DNA of 64,000 nt from Sedimentibacter sp. MB35-C1 (GCF_030913635.1 NZ_CP133188.1:992001-1056000), one strand, 5' to 3'. Positions 6,933-15,760 are shown, counted from the first letter of the stretch. Made by a program: numbers and translations. Notes: a model not told the origin generated them from the sequence alone.

Positions 6933-8855
6933 ATGGCACTTACATTAGCAGAAAAAATCATACAGAATCACCTTGTGGATGGTGAAATGAAACCTGGAAA
7001 TGAAATAGGAATAAGAATAGATCAAACTCTTACTCAGGATTCCACAGGAACCATGGCATATCTGCAGTTTGAAGCCATGGGTGTGGATAAAGTAAAAACG
7101 AAGCGTTCTGTAGCATATGTGGATCATAACATGCTTCAGTCGGGACCTGAAAATGCAGATGATCATTTATATATACAAACGGTAGCTAAAAAGCACGGAA
7201 TATATTTTTCGAAGCCGGGAAATGGAATTTGCCATCAGGTTCATTTAGAAAGATTTTCGGTTCCGGGAGACACTTTGCTGGGATCTGACAGCCATACTCC
7301 TACATGTGGAGGAATGGGAATGCTTGCAATAGGTGCCGGAGGACTTGACGTTGCTGTTGCTATGGCTGGAGGAGCATATAACATCACCATGCCAAGTATT
7401 GTAAATGTTGAACTTAAGGGAGAACTTAAAAAATTTTCTACTGCAAAGGATGTTATTCTTGAAGTCCTTAAGCATTTTACTGTCAAGGGCGGTGTTAATA
7501 AGATATTTGAATATACCGGAGAAGGTGTAAAATCTCTTTCTGTTCCTGAAAGAGGAACCATAACAAATATGGGAGCGGAGCTTGGCGCTACAACCTCGAT
7601 ATTTCCTTCGGATGAAAGAACGTTGGAATTCTTAAAGGCTCAGGGAAGAGAAGACGATTATGTCGAAATGAAGCCGGATAAAGGTGCAGTGTATTCTGAA
7701 AAGATAGTTATTGATTTGAGTTTGCTCAGGCCAAGTGTGGCATTGCCGCATTCACCAGATGCAGTAGTCCCTGTAAGCCAGGTAAGGGGGAAAAAGGTGA
7801 CGCAGGTTGCAATAGGAAGCTGCACTAATTCTTCGTATGCGGATATGATGAAGGTAGCAAATATATTGGAGGGACATACAATTCATGAGAATGTGTCCTT
7901 GGTGATTTCTCCTGGATCAAAGCAGGTTTTAACAATGCTTGCGTCAAATGGAGCACTTGCTAAAATGATAGGAGCAGGCGCAAGAATTCTTGAAAGCGGA
8001 TGCGGACCTTGTATAGGCATGGGTCAGGCGCCCAGCACAAACGGAGTTTCTCTAAGAACATTTAATAGAAACTTTAAAGGAAGATGCGGAACAGATTCGG
8101 CAGATGTTTATTTGGTGAGTCCGGAAGTGGCTGCATTTTCGGCCATAAAGGGATTTATAGCGGATGTTGATGATTTTGAGAATGTTGACCTGAAAATTAA
8201 TATTCCGGAAAGTTTTGCGGTAAAAGATAATATGATAGTAAGCCCTGCCGAGGATGGGAAGGATGTTGAGATAGTAAGAGGTCCTAATATTAAGCCTTTC
8301 CCGAAAAATAAGAAGATGGGAAGTACAACAGGAGGCAAAGTCCTTATTAAGGTTGCAGATGATATTACAACTGATGCAATAATGCCGTCTAATGCAAAAT
8401 TACTTCCTTACAGGTCAAATATACCATATCTTTCAGAGTTTTGCTTTTCTCAGATTGATAAAGATTTTCACAAGAAGTCAAAAGAAAATAACGGAGGAGT
8501 AATAGTCGCAGGCAAAAACTATGGTCAGGGATCCAGCAGGGAGCATGCCGCTCTGGCGCCGTTGTATCTTGGAGTAAAGGCAGTGATTGCAAAGTCGTTT
8601 GCGAGAATTCACAAAAGCAATTTGATTAATAACGGAATAATTCCTCTTACATTTACAAATGAAGGTGATTATGAGGATATTGATGAAATGGATGAAATTG
8701 TTATTAATGACTTATTAAATCAGGTTCACAATAAAAAAGTAACGGTATTTAATAAAACAAAAAATAACAGCTATGAAACGGAATTGACAATTTCGCCAAG
8801 GCAGGTTGAAATGTTAATATACGGAGGGCTGCTTAACAAAATTCGAGAAGAATAG
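6933..8855 (+). CDS. Aconitate hydratase
   Basis: The 640-residue enzyme isomerises citrate to isocitrate with a [4Fe-4S] cluster. Cluster cysteines are visible in AIGSCTNSSYADMM and in SGCGPCIGMGQAP. The substrate-binding motif GSDSHTPTCGGMG lies around residue 111. The C-terminal swivel domain carries NYGQGSSREHAAL. The length fits the short bacterial AcnA/mitochondrial-like branch rather than the roughly 900-residue forms. It starts 8 bases after the Re-citrate synthase stop behind TTAGGAGGT. Functional coupling with the neighbouring synthase and dehydrogenase makes aconitase far more likely than homoaconitase or isopropylmalate isomerase. Confidence 0.94.
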   Translation: MALTLAEKIIQNHLVDGEMKPGNEIGIRIDQTLTQDSTGTMAYLQFEAMGVDKVKTKRSVAYVDHNMLQSGPENADDHLYIQTVAKKHGIYFSKPGNGICHQVHLERFSVPGDTLLGSDSHTPTCGGMGMLAIGAGGLDVAVAMAGGAYNITMPSIVNVELKGELKKFSTAKDVILEVLKHFTVKGGVNKIFEYTGEGVKSLSVPERGTITNMGAELGATTSIFPSDERTLEFLKAQGREDDYVEMKPDKGAVYSEKIVIDLSLLRPSVALPHSPDAVVPVSQVRGKKVTQVAIGSCTNSSYADMMKVANILEGHTIHENVSLVISPGSKQVLTMLASNGALAKMIGAGARILESGCGPCIGMGQAPSTNGVSLRTFNRNFKGRCGTDSADVYLVSPEVAAFSAIKGFIADVDDFENVDLKINIPESFAVKDNMIVSPAEDGKDVEIVRGPNIKPFPKNKKMGSTTGGKVLIKVADDITTDAIMPSNAKLLPYRSNIPYLSEFCFSQIDKDFHKKSKENNGGVIVAGKNYGQGSSREHAALAPLYLGVKAVIAKSFARIHKSNLINNGIIPLTFTNEGDYEDIDEMDEIVINDLLNQVHNKKVTVFNKTKNNSYETELTISPRQVEMLIYGGLLNKIREE

Positions 8856-8867
8856 TGAGAGCAAAAT

Positions 8868-9866
8868 ATGAAAAGAAAAATAACATTGATTTCCGGTGAC
8901 GGAATTGGTCTGGAAATAATGAGTGCAGCTGCTGAAATAATTGATGTCGCAGCAGGTAATGTTGAATGGGAAGAAGTTGCAGCAGGTCAGGGAGCGTATG
9001 AGGCTTGCGGTGAGTTACTTCCTGAAAAAACAATAGCAAGTATTAAAAAAAATAAAATTGCATTTAAAGGTCCAATTACAACCCCCGTTGGCAAAGGATT
9101 CAGGAGCATAAATGTTCAGCTCAGGCAGTATTTTAATTTGTATGCAAACCTGCGTCCCGTAAAGTCCTATGAAGGAATTAATTCGCTTTATAATGATTTG
9201 GATCTAGTTATTGTAAGAGAAAACAGCGAAGATCTTTATACGGGAATAGAGCATATGGTTACGAAAGATGCGGCGGAAAGCATAAAAATCATAACCAGAG
9301 GAGCAAGTGAAAGAATAGTTGACTTTGCATTTAAAATTGCACAAAAAGAGAAAAAATCAAAGGTTACGCTTACACACAAGGCTAACATAATGAAACTTAC
9401 TGACGGATTATTTTTGGAATCCGGCCGTAAAATTGCTGAGAAATATCCGAATATAAAATTTGAAGATGTAATAGTTGATGCGATGTCTATGAAACTTGTT
9501 ATGAGGCCTTATGATTATCAGGTTGTTGTAGCGCCGAACTTGTATGGTGATATACTTTCGGACTTGGCTGCTGGATTAATAGGTGGACTTGGAATGACTC
9601 CCAGTGCAAATATAGGCGATGATATAGCGGTATTTGAGCCGGTGCACGGGTCGGCGCCTGATATAGCGGGACAAAACATCGCAAATCCTACAGCGGCAAT
9701 TCTTGCAGGAGTTATGATGCTTAAGTATATGGGCGAAGATTCATCTGCAGCAAAAATAGAAAGTGCACTTAAAAGAGTTTTGAAGAACGAGAGTCTTCAT
9801 ACTAAGGATATTGGAGGAAATTTAAATACAACGGAATTTAAGAATGAAGTAATTAAAGCACTGTGA
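8868..9866 (+). CDS. Isocitrate dehydrogenase, NAD-type (isocitrate/isopropylmalate family)
   Basis: The 332-residue beta-decarboxylating dehydrogenase has SINVQLRQYFNLYANLRP and IVRENSEDLYTGIEH for substrate binding, and NLYGDILSDLAAGLIGGLGM for metal binding. The ...PVHGSAPDIAGQNIANP block near residue 265 belongs to the nucleotide site. The SINVQLR sequence and the RENSEDLYTGIEH loop fit isocitrate rather than isopropylmalate. The family branch of this short length is usually NAD-dependent. It ends the operon and yields 2-oxoglutarate. Homoisocitrate dehydrogenase is a less likely alternative given the upstream genes. Confidence 0.9.
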   Translation: MKRKITLISGDGIGLEIMSAAAEIIDVAAGNVEWEEVAAGQGAYEACGELLPEKTIASIKKNKIAFKGPITTPVGKGFRSINVQLRQYFNLYANLRPVKSYEGINSLYNDLDLVIVRENSEDLYTGIEHMVTKDAAESIKIITRGASERIVDFAFKIAQKEKKSKVTLTHKANIMKLTDGLFLESGRKIAEKYPNIKFEDVIVDAMSMKLVMRPYDYQVVVAPNLYGDILSDLAAGLIGGLGMTPSANIGDDIAVFEPVHGSAPDIAGQNIANPTAAILAGVMMLKYMGEDSSAAKIESALKRVLKNESLHTKDIGGNLNTTEFKNEVIKAL

Positions 9867-9899
9867 TAATAATTTTATATAAATTAGAATTTTAATTGC

Positions 9900-9972
9900 T
9901 AGGCTGTTGAAAATCTCTGTTTTAAATGCATGTCAATGCAGCAGGTATGATTTTCGGCAGCCTAAATTTTTT
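9900..9972 (+). terminator. Terminator-like long hairpin after the citrate operon
   Basis: TAGGCTG (9900-9906) pairs with CAGCCTA (9958-9964), and GAAAATC with GATTTTC inside it. A small inner stem TGCA/TGCA sits in the loop, and a T-rich run follows. The hairpin is larger than the other terminators here and shares a 14-base arm sequence with the one at 47659. Confidence 0.75.
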
Positions 9973-10011
9973 AGTTTTTAATTTATTTTAACAGATTAGT
10001 TCACTTATTGA

Positions 10012-10020
10012 TGGTATAAT
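10012..10020 (+). promoter_or_regulatory. Extended -10 promoter
   Basis: TGGTATAAT, an extended -10 element, lies about 90 bases upstream of the methionine-synthase-activation-like gene. Confidence 0.5.
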
Positions 10021-10111
10021 ACAAAGAACTGAATTTAAATTATAAGGGCGGCCATATTAGCTGCCTGTTTAATGATATTTGTGTTTTGCAATGGAAGAAA
10101 CTAGGTGTGCA

Positions 10112-10741
10112 ATGGTAAATATATTGAAATTAAGGACGATAATTAATAAAGATAGAACATTAAAGAGGCTGCATATTAAAGAGGGGACAGAAGTGTTTAA
10201 AAGTGCTGACAGCATTTTTGAAGAGGTAAGTCGTATAATAAGAAACAGTCTACAATGGACAGCGGTATATAAGGTTGTGGACAGCCTAGATATAAAAGGT
10301 GTAAAAAAACATGAAAAATATGTTGTTTGCTTTGTGTCCGCAAAGGGAGTGGTAGCTGAAATGTCTCATAATTTGATGTCTTCGGGTCAATATATGAAGG
10401 GATATCTTCTTCATGAAACAGCACTGGACGCAATGTTTGATGCTTCAAATGAAATGAATAAAATTATAAACAACGAAGCGTCGAAAGCGGGACTTGGACT
10501 TTCGAAAAGATATGCTCCCGGAGATGGAGATGTAGATTTAGATTCGCAGAGATGCTTGATCGATATGTTAAAAATGGAAGCTGAAATTGACGCATATTTA
10601 AATGAAAAAAATATTATTACACCGGAAAGCTCATTGCTTTATATATTAGGAATGGAAAAATGCAAGGAATGTATGAAGAATGCTGAAGAATGCGCATGCT
10701 GCAGTAACGATAACTGCCAATACAGAAGAGTACACAATTAA
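10112..10741 (+). CDS. Vitamin-B12-dependent methionine synthase activation-domain-like protein
   Basis: The 209-residue protein resembles stand-alone clostridial proteins with a methionine-synthase-activation-type fold. Its mid-region has GLGLSKRYAPGDGDVDLDSQ, which matches the pattern of a glycine/proline turn before a conserved DLxxQ. The C-terminus reads SSLLYILGMEKCKECMKNAEECACCSNDNCQYRR, a conserved ending with several cysteines. Upstream in-frame TTG (10079) and ATG (10091) codons exist, but only the ATG at 10112 has a Shine-Dalgarno (AGGTG). In MetH this domain reloads the cobalamin with AdoMet. Here no MetH is adjacent, so it may serve another corrinoid protein. The next gene, nrdJ, also needs cobalamin. 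Confidence 0.6.
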   Translation: MVNILKLRTIINKDRTLKRLHIKEGTEVFKSADSIFEEVSRIIRNSLQWTAVYKVVDSLDIKGVKKHEKYVVCFVSAKGVVAEMSHNLMSSGQYMKGYLLHETALDAMFDASNEMNKIINNEASKAGLGLSKRYAPGDGDVDLDSQRCLIDMLKMEAEIDAYLNEKNIITPESSLLYILGMEKCKECMKNAEECACCSNDNCQYRRVHN

Positions 10742-10899
10742 ATCGAATGAATGGGTACAGTATCATTTGGCTAAAAATATATATAAATGTTAAGAATTAT
10801 TAAGAAATATAAAAAATGTTGGAAATATAAGCAAATGATGTAATGCACATTTTTGCATTTTTTTTAAAACGTGTATTTTTAAATAAAAGGGGTCTTGCG

Positions 10900-10957
10900 A
10901 AACTATATATAGTATGTTATTGACATAATATAAGCTTGATGCTACAATATGTAGTAT
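10900..10957 (+). promoter_or_regulatory. nrdJ promoter with two NrdR boxes
   Basis: TTGACA (10920-10925), a 17-base spacer and TACAAT (10943-10948) form the promoter. AAACTATATATAGTAT (10900-10915) is a near-perfect NrdR box upstream of the -35. A second box core, CAATATGTAG (10945-10954), overlaps the -10. The two cores start 42 bases apart, four helical turns, as expected for cooperative NrdR binding. NrdR itself is not in the window. Confidence 0.8.
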
Positions 10958-10995
10958 CGCCACAGAAATAATTGAAACGAGGGAGAATAGGGGTT

Positions 10996-13350
10996 ATGAT
11001 TAAAATATTAAAGAGAACCGGAAGCTTTGCGGATTTTAACGGAGATAAAATTACCAATGCAATTATCAAAGCCATGAAGGAAACTAAGACCGGTGTTGAT
11101 GAAGAACTGGCAAAAGAGATAAGCCTTAAAATACAAACTGAATTGGAACATAAAAATTTTCCCATACCTGTCGAAGTAGTTCAGGATATTGTAGAGAATG
11201 AACTTATGGACAGTACAAGGAAGGATGTTGCTAAAAGATACATATTATACAGATATGAAAGAGATAAATCAAGAGATTCGAGGAAGAGAAAGGATTATAA
11301 GCTTTTAAGTGAAGAATTTATCAGCAAGTACAAGCATATTGGATCTCCCATGAATGAACTGGGGAATTTTGTATACTACAGAACGTATTCGAGATGGCTT
11401 CCTGAAGAAAGAAGGAGAGAATACTGGTGGGAAACCGTAAGAAGGGCAGTTGAGTATAACTGCAGTCTTGTTCCGACTAAGAAGGAAGAAGCTGAGCAAC
11501 TGTATGACAATATATTTAATTTAAGACAATTTTTATCTGGAAGGACTTTTTGGGTAGGAGGAACTCCCGTATCGTACAATTATCCAATGGCAAACTTTAA
11601 CTGCGCATTTGAGGTAATAAATGATTATCATTCATTCAGAGATTTGTTCTATCTTTTAATGATAGGTTCGGGTGTCGGAGTGAGGATATTGAAGGATGAT
11701 GTTTCTCAGCTATCTAAAATCAGAGGGAACTTTAAGATAATTCACGAGGATTACACACCTGTTGAAAAACAAAAAAGAGAAGACAATACGGGAATAGAAT
11801 TTGCAAATAATAATACAGTAAAAATAATTGTAGGAGACAGCAAGGAAGGCTGGGTTCAGGCTTTGGATCATTTTTTTAGTTTTATAAATTCAAGTGAGTA
11901 CAGAAATATTTCTACTATTATTATTAATTATAACAATGTAAGACCTAAAGGAGAAACTCTTAAAACATTCGGAGGTACTGCCAGCGGACATTCGAGCCTG
12001 AAGAACATGTTCACTAAAATTGACATTGTAATTAAAAAACGAGGAGCGATTGAAGGAAAGGACAGATTCAAACTCAGACCTATCGATTGTTTGGATATAG
12101 CCAATATTATCGGAGAAAATGTTGTTGTCGGCGGAGTTAGAAGAACGGCTGAAATAATGCTTATAGACTATGATGATACAGACTGTATTGAAGCAAAAAA
12201 TAAGCTTTATAAAAATATAGACGGGCAGTGGATTGTTGACAAAGATATAATTCATCGTTCCATGAGCAATAATTCAATTTATTACAGGAAAAAACCTGCA
12301 AGAGAGCAGCTTAAATGGCAGCTTGAACAAATGCGTTATTCAGGTGAACCGGGATGGGTTAATGAAGCTGCTGGCAGCAAAAGAAGAGAAAATATGAATG
12401 GCGTAAATCCATGCGGAGAAATCTTGCTTGACAATAAGGGGCTGTGTAACTTAACTACAGTAAATGTGCATGCATTTGTAGATGATGAAGGAAATCTAGA
12501 TGAAAAAGCACTGTTAAAAGCTCAGAGATTGTCTGCCAGAGCGGCGTACAGAATGACATGTGTTGAGCTTGAGCTTTCCCAATGGGACAGAGTGCAGCAA
12601 AGAGATAAGGTAACAGGATGCTCATTGACCGGATGGCAGGATATGGCTAATGCTGCAGGGCTTAATAGAGAGCAGCAGTCAGAGCTTTTGAGAAAATTGA
12701 GAGAAGCAGCTAAAGATGAGTCGGAACGTTACTCAGGGGAAATAGGAGAAAGTGCTCCGTTGCTTGTAACTACGGTAAAACCGGAAGGAACATTGTCGCA
12801 GCTCCCTGGAGTATCAAGCGGAGTACATTATTCTCATTCACCGTATTTTGTAAGAAGGGTGAGAATCAACAGCCATGACCCTCTTGTAAAGGTATGCGAG
12901 GAACTTGGATACAGAATATACCCCGAAGTAGGTCAGGATGTTAAGAGCTGTACAACCAAGGTAATTGAGTTTCCTGTCAAAGCTCCTCATGGAAAAACAA
13001 AGTATGATGTTAATGCCATAGAACAGTTGGAAAACTATAAACTTTTTATGGAAAATTACGTAGACCACAACTGCTCGATTACTGTTCATGTTAGGGATAA
13101 TGAATGGGAACAAGTTGAACAGTGGGTATGGGATAATTGGGATGATGTTGTTGCTCTTTCGTTCTTGTCTCTCGATGATAGTTTCTACCAACTGATGCCT
13201 TATGAGTCAATTTCGGAAGAAGAATACAATAAATTGAAGAATGAAATGAAGCCGTTTATTCCTTCTTTATTGAGCAAGTATGAAAAGCAGGAAGAAGAAC
13301 TTGATATAGGTAATGAAGGCTGTGATACGGGAATATGCCCTATCAGATAA
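10996..13350 (+). CDS. nrdJ: Adenosylcobalamin-dependent (class II) ribonucleoside-triphosphate reductase
   Basis: The 784-residue enzyme reduces ribonucleotides to deoxyribonucleotides through a cobalamin-generated thiyl radical. An N-terminal ATP-cone (about residues 1-90, KRTGSFADFNGDKITNAI) provides allosteric control. The catalytic barrel shows NFNCAFEV, GSGVGVRIL and NPCGEILLDNKGLCNLTT, the last holding the radical cysteine. The C-terminal tail ends CDTGICPIR, with a redox cysteine pair. An upstream TTG (10972) is in frame, but the ATG at 10996 gives the normal N-terminus. Length and motifs fit the monomeric RTPR type with an added ATP-cone. Two NrdR boxes overlap its promoter. Confidence 0.95.
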   Translation: MIKILKRTGSFADFNGDKITNAIIKAMKETKTGVDEELAKEISLKIQTELEHKNFPIPVEVVQDIVENELMDSTRKDVAKRYILYRYERDKSRDSRKRKDYKLLSEEFISKYKHIGSPMNELGNFVYYRTYSRWLPEERRREYWWETVRRAVEYNCSLVPTKKEEAEQLYDNIFNLRQFLSGRTFWVGGTPVSYNYPMANFNCAFEVINDYHSFRDLFYLLMIGSGVGVRILKDDVSQLSKIRGNFKIIHEDYTPVEKQKREDNTGIEFANNNTVKIIVGDSKEGWVQALDHFFSFINSSEYRNISTIIINYNNVRPKGETLKTFGGTASGHSSLKNMFTKIDIVIKKRGAIEGKDRFKLRPIDCLDIANIIGENVVVGGVRRTAEIMLIDYDDTDCIEAKNKLYKNIDGQWIVDKDIIHRSMSNNSIYYRKKPAREQLKWQLEQMRYSGEPGWVNEAAGSKRRENMNGVNPCGEILLDNKGLCNLTTVNVHAFVDDEGNLDEKALLKAQRLSARAAYRMTCVELELSQWDRVQQRDKVTGCSLTGWQDMANAAGLNREQQSELLRKLREAAKDESERYSGEIGESAPLLVTTVKPEGTLSQLPGVSSGVHYSHSPYFVRRVRINSHDPLVKVCEELGYRIYPEVGQDVKSCTTKVIEFPVKAPHGKTKYDVNAIEQLENYKLFMENYVDHNCSITVHVRDNEWEQVEQWVWDNWDDVVALSFLSLDDSFYQLMPYESISEEEYNKLKNEMKPFIPSLLSKYEKQEEELDIGNEGCDTGICPIR

Positions 13351-13361
13351 TATGTTATACT

Positions 13362-13406
13362 AAAAAGAGGTTGATTCTGGTTAGCAGATGTCAACTTCTT
13401 TTATTT
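13362..13406 (+). terminator. Terminator of nrdJ
   Basis: AAGAGGTTGA (13365-13374) pairs with TCAACTTCTT (13391-13400), with one G-U pair, followed by a T-rich tail. Confidence 0.75.
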
Positions 13407-13413
13407 ATACAAA

Positions 13414-13441
13414 ATATTCTAATATTATAATATTAGAATAT
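13414..13441. promoter_or_regulatory. Perfect 28-bp palindrome, candidate ArsR-type operator
   Basis: The left half ATATTCTAATATTA is followed directly by its exact reverse complement. Of its 28 positions, 24 agree with the element at 1118-1145 in front of the ArsR-type gene. It lies between the nrdJ terminator and the gene at 13636, about 195 bases upstream of that start. A second inverted repeat, AAGCTTA/TAAGCTT, follows at 13513-13536, and a TTGACA at 13507-13512. Confidence 0.6.
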
Positions 13442-13635
13442 AACTAATTTTTATAAAACTGCATGTAAAATAAAAAAGTCTCATATGATTATTAAAGGTT
13501 AAAATATTGACAAAGCTTAAATAATAGTCTAAGCTTAATTACGGTATTATATTTACTAAGTGTCGGTTATTGAGCTTAGTTAATATCGGCTTTATTTGCA
13601 AAGTCGCATAAATAATTATGTTAGGAGACAACAAA

Positions 13636-14331
13636 ATGGGAGAAAATTTAGAAAAAAAGATATTATCAAGAAGAGATGTATTAAAAACTGCAGGAAAAGC
13701 TACAGCAGGCTTAGCAGTTGCAAGTGTGGTTCCTTCGATATTAACAGCATGTGCTCAGGAAACTGAAGTTCCTTCAAAGGAAGTTTTGAATTATGAATAC
13801 ATGGAAGCAAGCGAGGACGCGCCGACATACCCTTATCCATATCAGAAATTAGATGTTGAAACAGTTAAAGAAAGAGCATATGCAAGCTTCTATAACAAAG
13901 GCGGATGCTGCAGAGCCGTTGTTGACGGAATAATAGGTGAACTGGCAGACAAGACTGGTTACCCTTACAATCAAATACCTATAGATGCATTTGCAAACGG
14001 AGCAGGAGGATATGGAGCAGGTTCATTGTGCGGATCTATGGGAGGTTCAGCTTTTGTTTTAGGCCTTGTATGTCCACCTGAAGATGCAAGCAAGCTTTTT
14101 GCAGAAATGGCTTCATGGTATACTTCTACAGAAATGCCTATTTATCAACCAGAAGTAAAAAATGAGACTGTAGTTGCTAAATCAATAGACTGTAAAGATT
14201 CAGTTGGAGTTTTCGTTGCAAATACAGGATATGCAATGGATGCTCCTGAACGTAAAGCAAGATGTGCAGGCGTTGCAGCAGACTGTGCAGGAAAAGCAGT
14301 AGAACTGATCAACAATTATTATAATCTTTAA
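13636..14331 (+). CDS. Tat-exported lipoprotein of the C_GCAxxG_C_C redox family
   Basis: The 231-residue protein starts at the ATG at 13636, since TTAGGAGAC lies just before it; an earlier in-frame ATG at 13618 has no Shine-Dalgarno. The N-terminus carries a twin-arginine motif (SRRDVLKTAG), a hydrophobic stretch and a lipobox ending LTAC, so it is likely exported folded and lipid-anchored. The domain has GGCCRAVV, then GAGSLCGSMGGSA, then a single Cys (CKDSVGV) and RCAGVAADCAGKAVE, the spaced-cysteine pattern of the C_GCAxxG_C_C family. Export through Tat suggests a bound cofactor or metal. It may share an operator with the ArsR-type operon. Function is unknown. Confidence 0.82.
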   Translation: MGENLEKKILSRRDVLKTAGKATAGLAVASVVPSILTACAQETEVPSKEVLNYEYMEASEDAPTYPYPYQKLDVETVKERAYASFYNKGGCCRAVVDGIIGELADKTGYPYNQIPIDAFANGAGGYGAGSLCGSMGGSAFVLGLVCPPEDASKLFAEMASWYTSTEMPIYQPEVKNETVVAKSIDCKDSVGVFVANTGYAMDAPERKARCAGVAADCAGKAVELINNYYNL

Positions 14332-14343
14332 TTTTTAAATATT

Positions 14344-14384
14344 AAAGACTGTTGCTCTAAATCAGTGCAGCAGTCTTTTTATTT
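14344..14384 (+). terminator. Rho-independent terminator
   Basis: AAAGACTG pairs with CAGTCTTT, extended by TTGC/GCAG, followed by T-rich sequence. It closes the C_GCAxxG gene. Confidence 0.85.
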
Positions 14385-14429
14385 TAAGGTTTATTATTGA
14401 ACTTCATGTGGTTAATTTGTAATGAAAAA

Positions 14430-15536
14430 CTATCTAGTCATTAATTTAAGGACTACCTTTGACGCATTTATGAAATCTTCAATATTAAGCTTTTCATCTA
14501 TGGTGTGAGCAAGCTCCATTCCGGCTCCTATATTTATTGCTTTTATTCCGTTCTTATTATAGATATTGGCGTCACTTCCACCTCCTGAAGGAACTTTTTC
14601 AACTTTGAGCCCAAGTTCTTGGCATACATCTGATATTGTTTTAAGGTGCTCGTCATTTGGATCTATCTTATAAGAATAGTAGCAGTTTTCTAATGTGTAA
14701 TCTAAATTTGCTTTATATTTTTCACATGACTGCTGAAGGCATTCTATCATGTGTTCTGCCTGAGCATCTAATTTTTCGGTTGATCGGCTTCGTGCTTCTG
14801 CTACTATTTCTGCAAGCGGTGATACTATATTGGTTGGGCCTTCTGCTTTGAGAGTTCCAATATTTGCAGTTGTATCTGAATCAACTCTTAAAAGTTTCAT
14901 GTTTGATATGGCTTCAGCAGCAGCTACTATAGCGCTTACACCGTTTTCCGGACATGCTCCTGCATGTGCGGCTTTTCCCTTTATTTTGGCGAATATTCTT
15001 GTTTGTCCGGGTGCTTCTGTTATAATTTTACCGGGTCCTCCGCCGCTGTCAAGAATTACTGCTTCCTTTGACTTAAGCCTGTTAAATTCAACTTCCTTGA
15101 CTCCGTTTACGCCGCCTTCTTCGCAGATTGAAAATACAATTTCAATGGGTCTGTGCTTCAGATTTTTTTCCTTTATACTTCGCACCGCTTCCAATATTGC
15201 AACTACGCCGGCCTTGTCATCTCCGCCTAATATTGTATTGCCTCTGCTTTTTATGTATTCGCAGTCTATGTATGGTTCAATTCCCGCGCCTGGTGTAACA
15301 GTATCCATATGTGCTGAAAAAAGCATGGGGGTACTTTCCAATGATCCAGGTATAAAGCAATAAATATTGTTTCCGTTGGAGTTAAGTTTTTTACCTGCTT
15401 CGTCAGTATAAGTTTCCAACCCTAATGCCTCTAAATCTTTTAAAATTTTTTCTCCGATAGCTTTCTCGTTTTTAGTTTCGCTGTCTATCTTTACGTATTC
15501 CATAAAAGTATTAAGCAATCGTTCCTTATTAATCAT
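14430..15536 (-). CDS. M20-family metallopeptidase, PepT-like (tripeptidase type)
   Basis: The 368-residue enzyme has the M20 di-zinc signature. FSAHMDTV provides the first histidine and the following aspartate, GGDDKAGV the bridging aspartate, and ICEEGGVNG the catalytic glutamate and a zinc ligand. The dimerisation domain insert follows (KGKAAHAGACPENG), and the last histidine is in ELAHTIDE near the C-terminus. It is shorter than E. coli PepT (about 410) and resembles the clostridial PepT-like/YqjE group. It is cytoplasmic and probably removes N-terminal residues from short peptides. The start follows AAGGAGG. It stands alone, opposite in strand to its neighbours. Confidence 0.9.
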   Translation of the reverse strand: MINKERLLNTFMEYVKIDSETKNEKAIGEKILKDLEALGLETYTDEAGKKLNSNGNNIYCFIPGSLESTPMLFSAHMDTVTPGAGIEPYIDCEYIKSRGNTILGGDDKAGVVAILEAVRSIKEKNLKHRPIEIVFSICEEGGVNGVKEVEFNRLKSKEAVILDSGGGPGKIITEAPGQTRIFAKIKGKAAHAGACPENGVSAIVAAAEAISNMKLLRVDSDTTANIGTLKAEGPTNIVSPLAEIVAEARSRSTEKLDAQAEHMIECLQQSCEKYKANLDYTLENCYYSYKIDPNDEHLKTISDVCQELGLKVEKVPSGGGSDANIYNKNGIKAINIGAGMELAHTIDEKLNIEDFINASKVVLKLMTR

Positions 15537-15675
15537 ATAATCCTCCTTTTGCTGTTTATTCCATTATATAATAAAGGAAATATGATACAACCTTTTTTCT
15601 GAAAAAATACAAAAAAACGGTAAAATTTAATAAAGAATTAATTTCAATATTATGTTAATTTTAAGATAAATGTGG

Positions 15676-15760
15676 TATAATACATATGTATTTATCAAGA
15701 AGTTTCTAAGCCTTTCATGGTTTTTTATAAAAAAAGAAGCATGAAGCGTTAGAAATTTAA
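15676..15760 (+). promoter_or_regulatory. uvrC promoter and hairpin leader
   Basis: TATAAT (15676-15681), preceded by TGG, is an extended -10 element. The leader contains a long interrupted stem: AGTTTCTAA (15701-15709) with TTAGAAATT (15749-15757), then TTTCATG with CATGAAGC and an oligo-T/oligo-A pair at the apex. It may affect mRNA stability or be a weak attenuator. No LexA box is seen. Confidence 0.5.

Noticed and set aside
14830-15363. A 177-codon plus-strand open frame inside the M20 peptidase gene
   Set aside because: It is antisense to a gene with clear zinc-ligand motifs, has no Shine-Dalgarno and encodes a composition typical of antisense translation.
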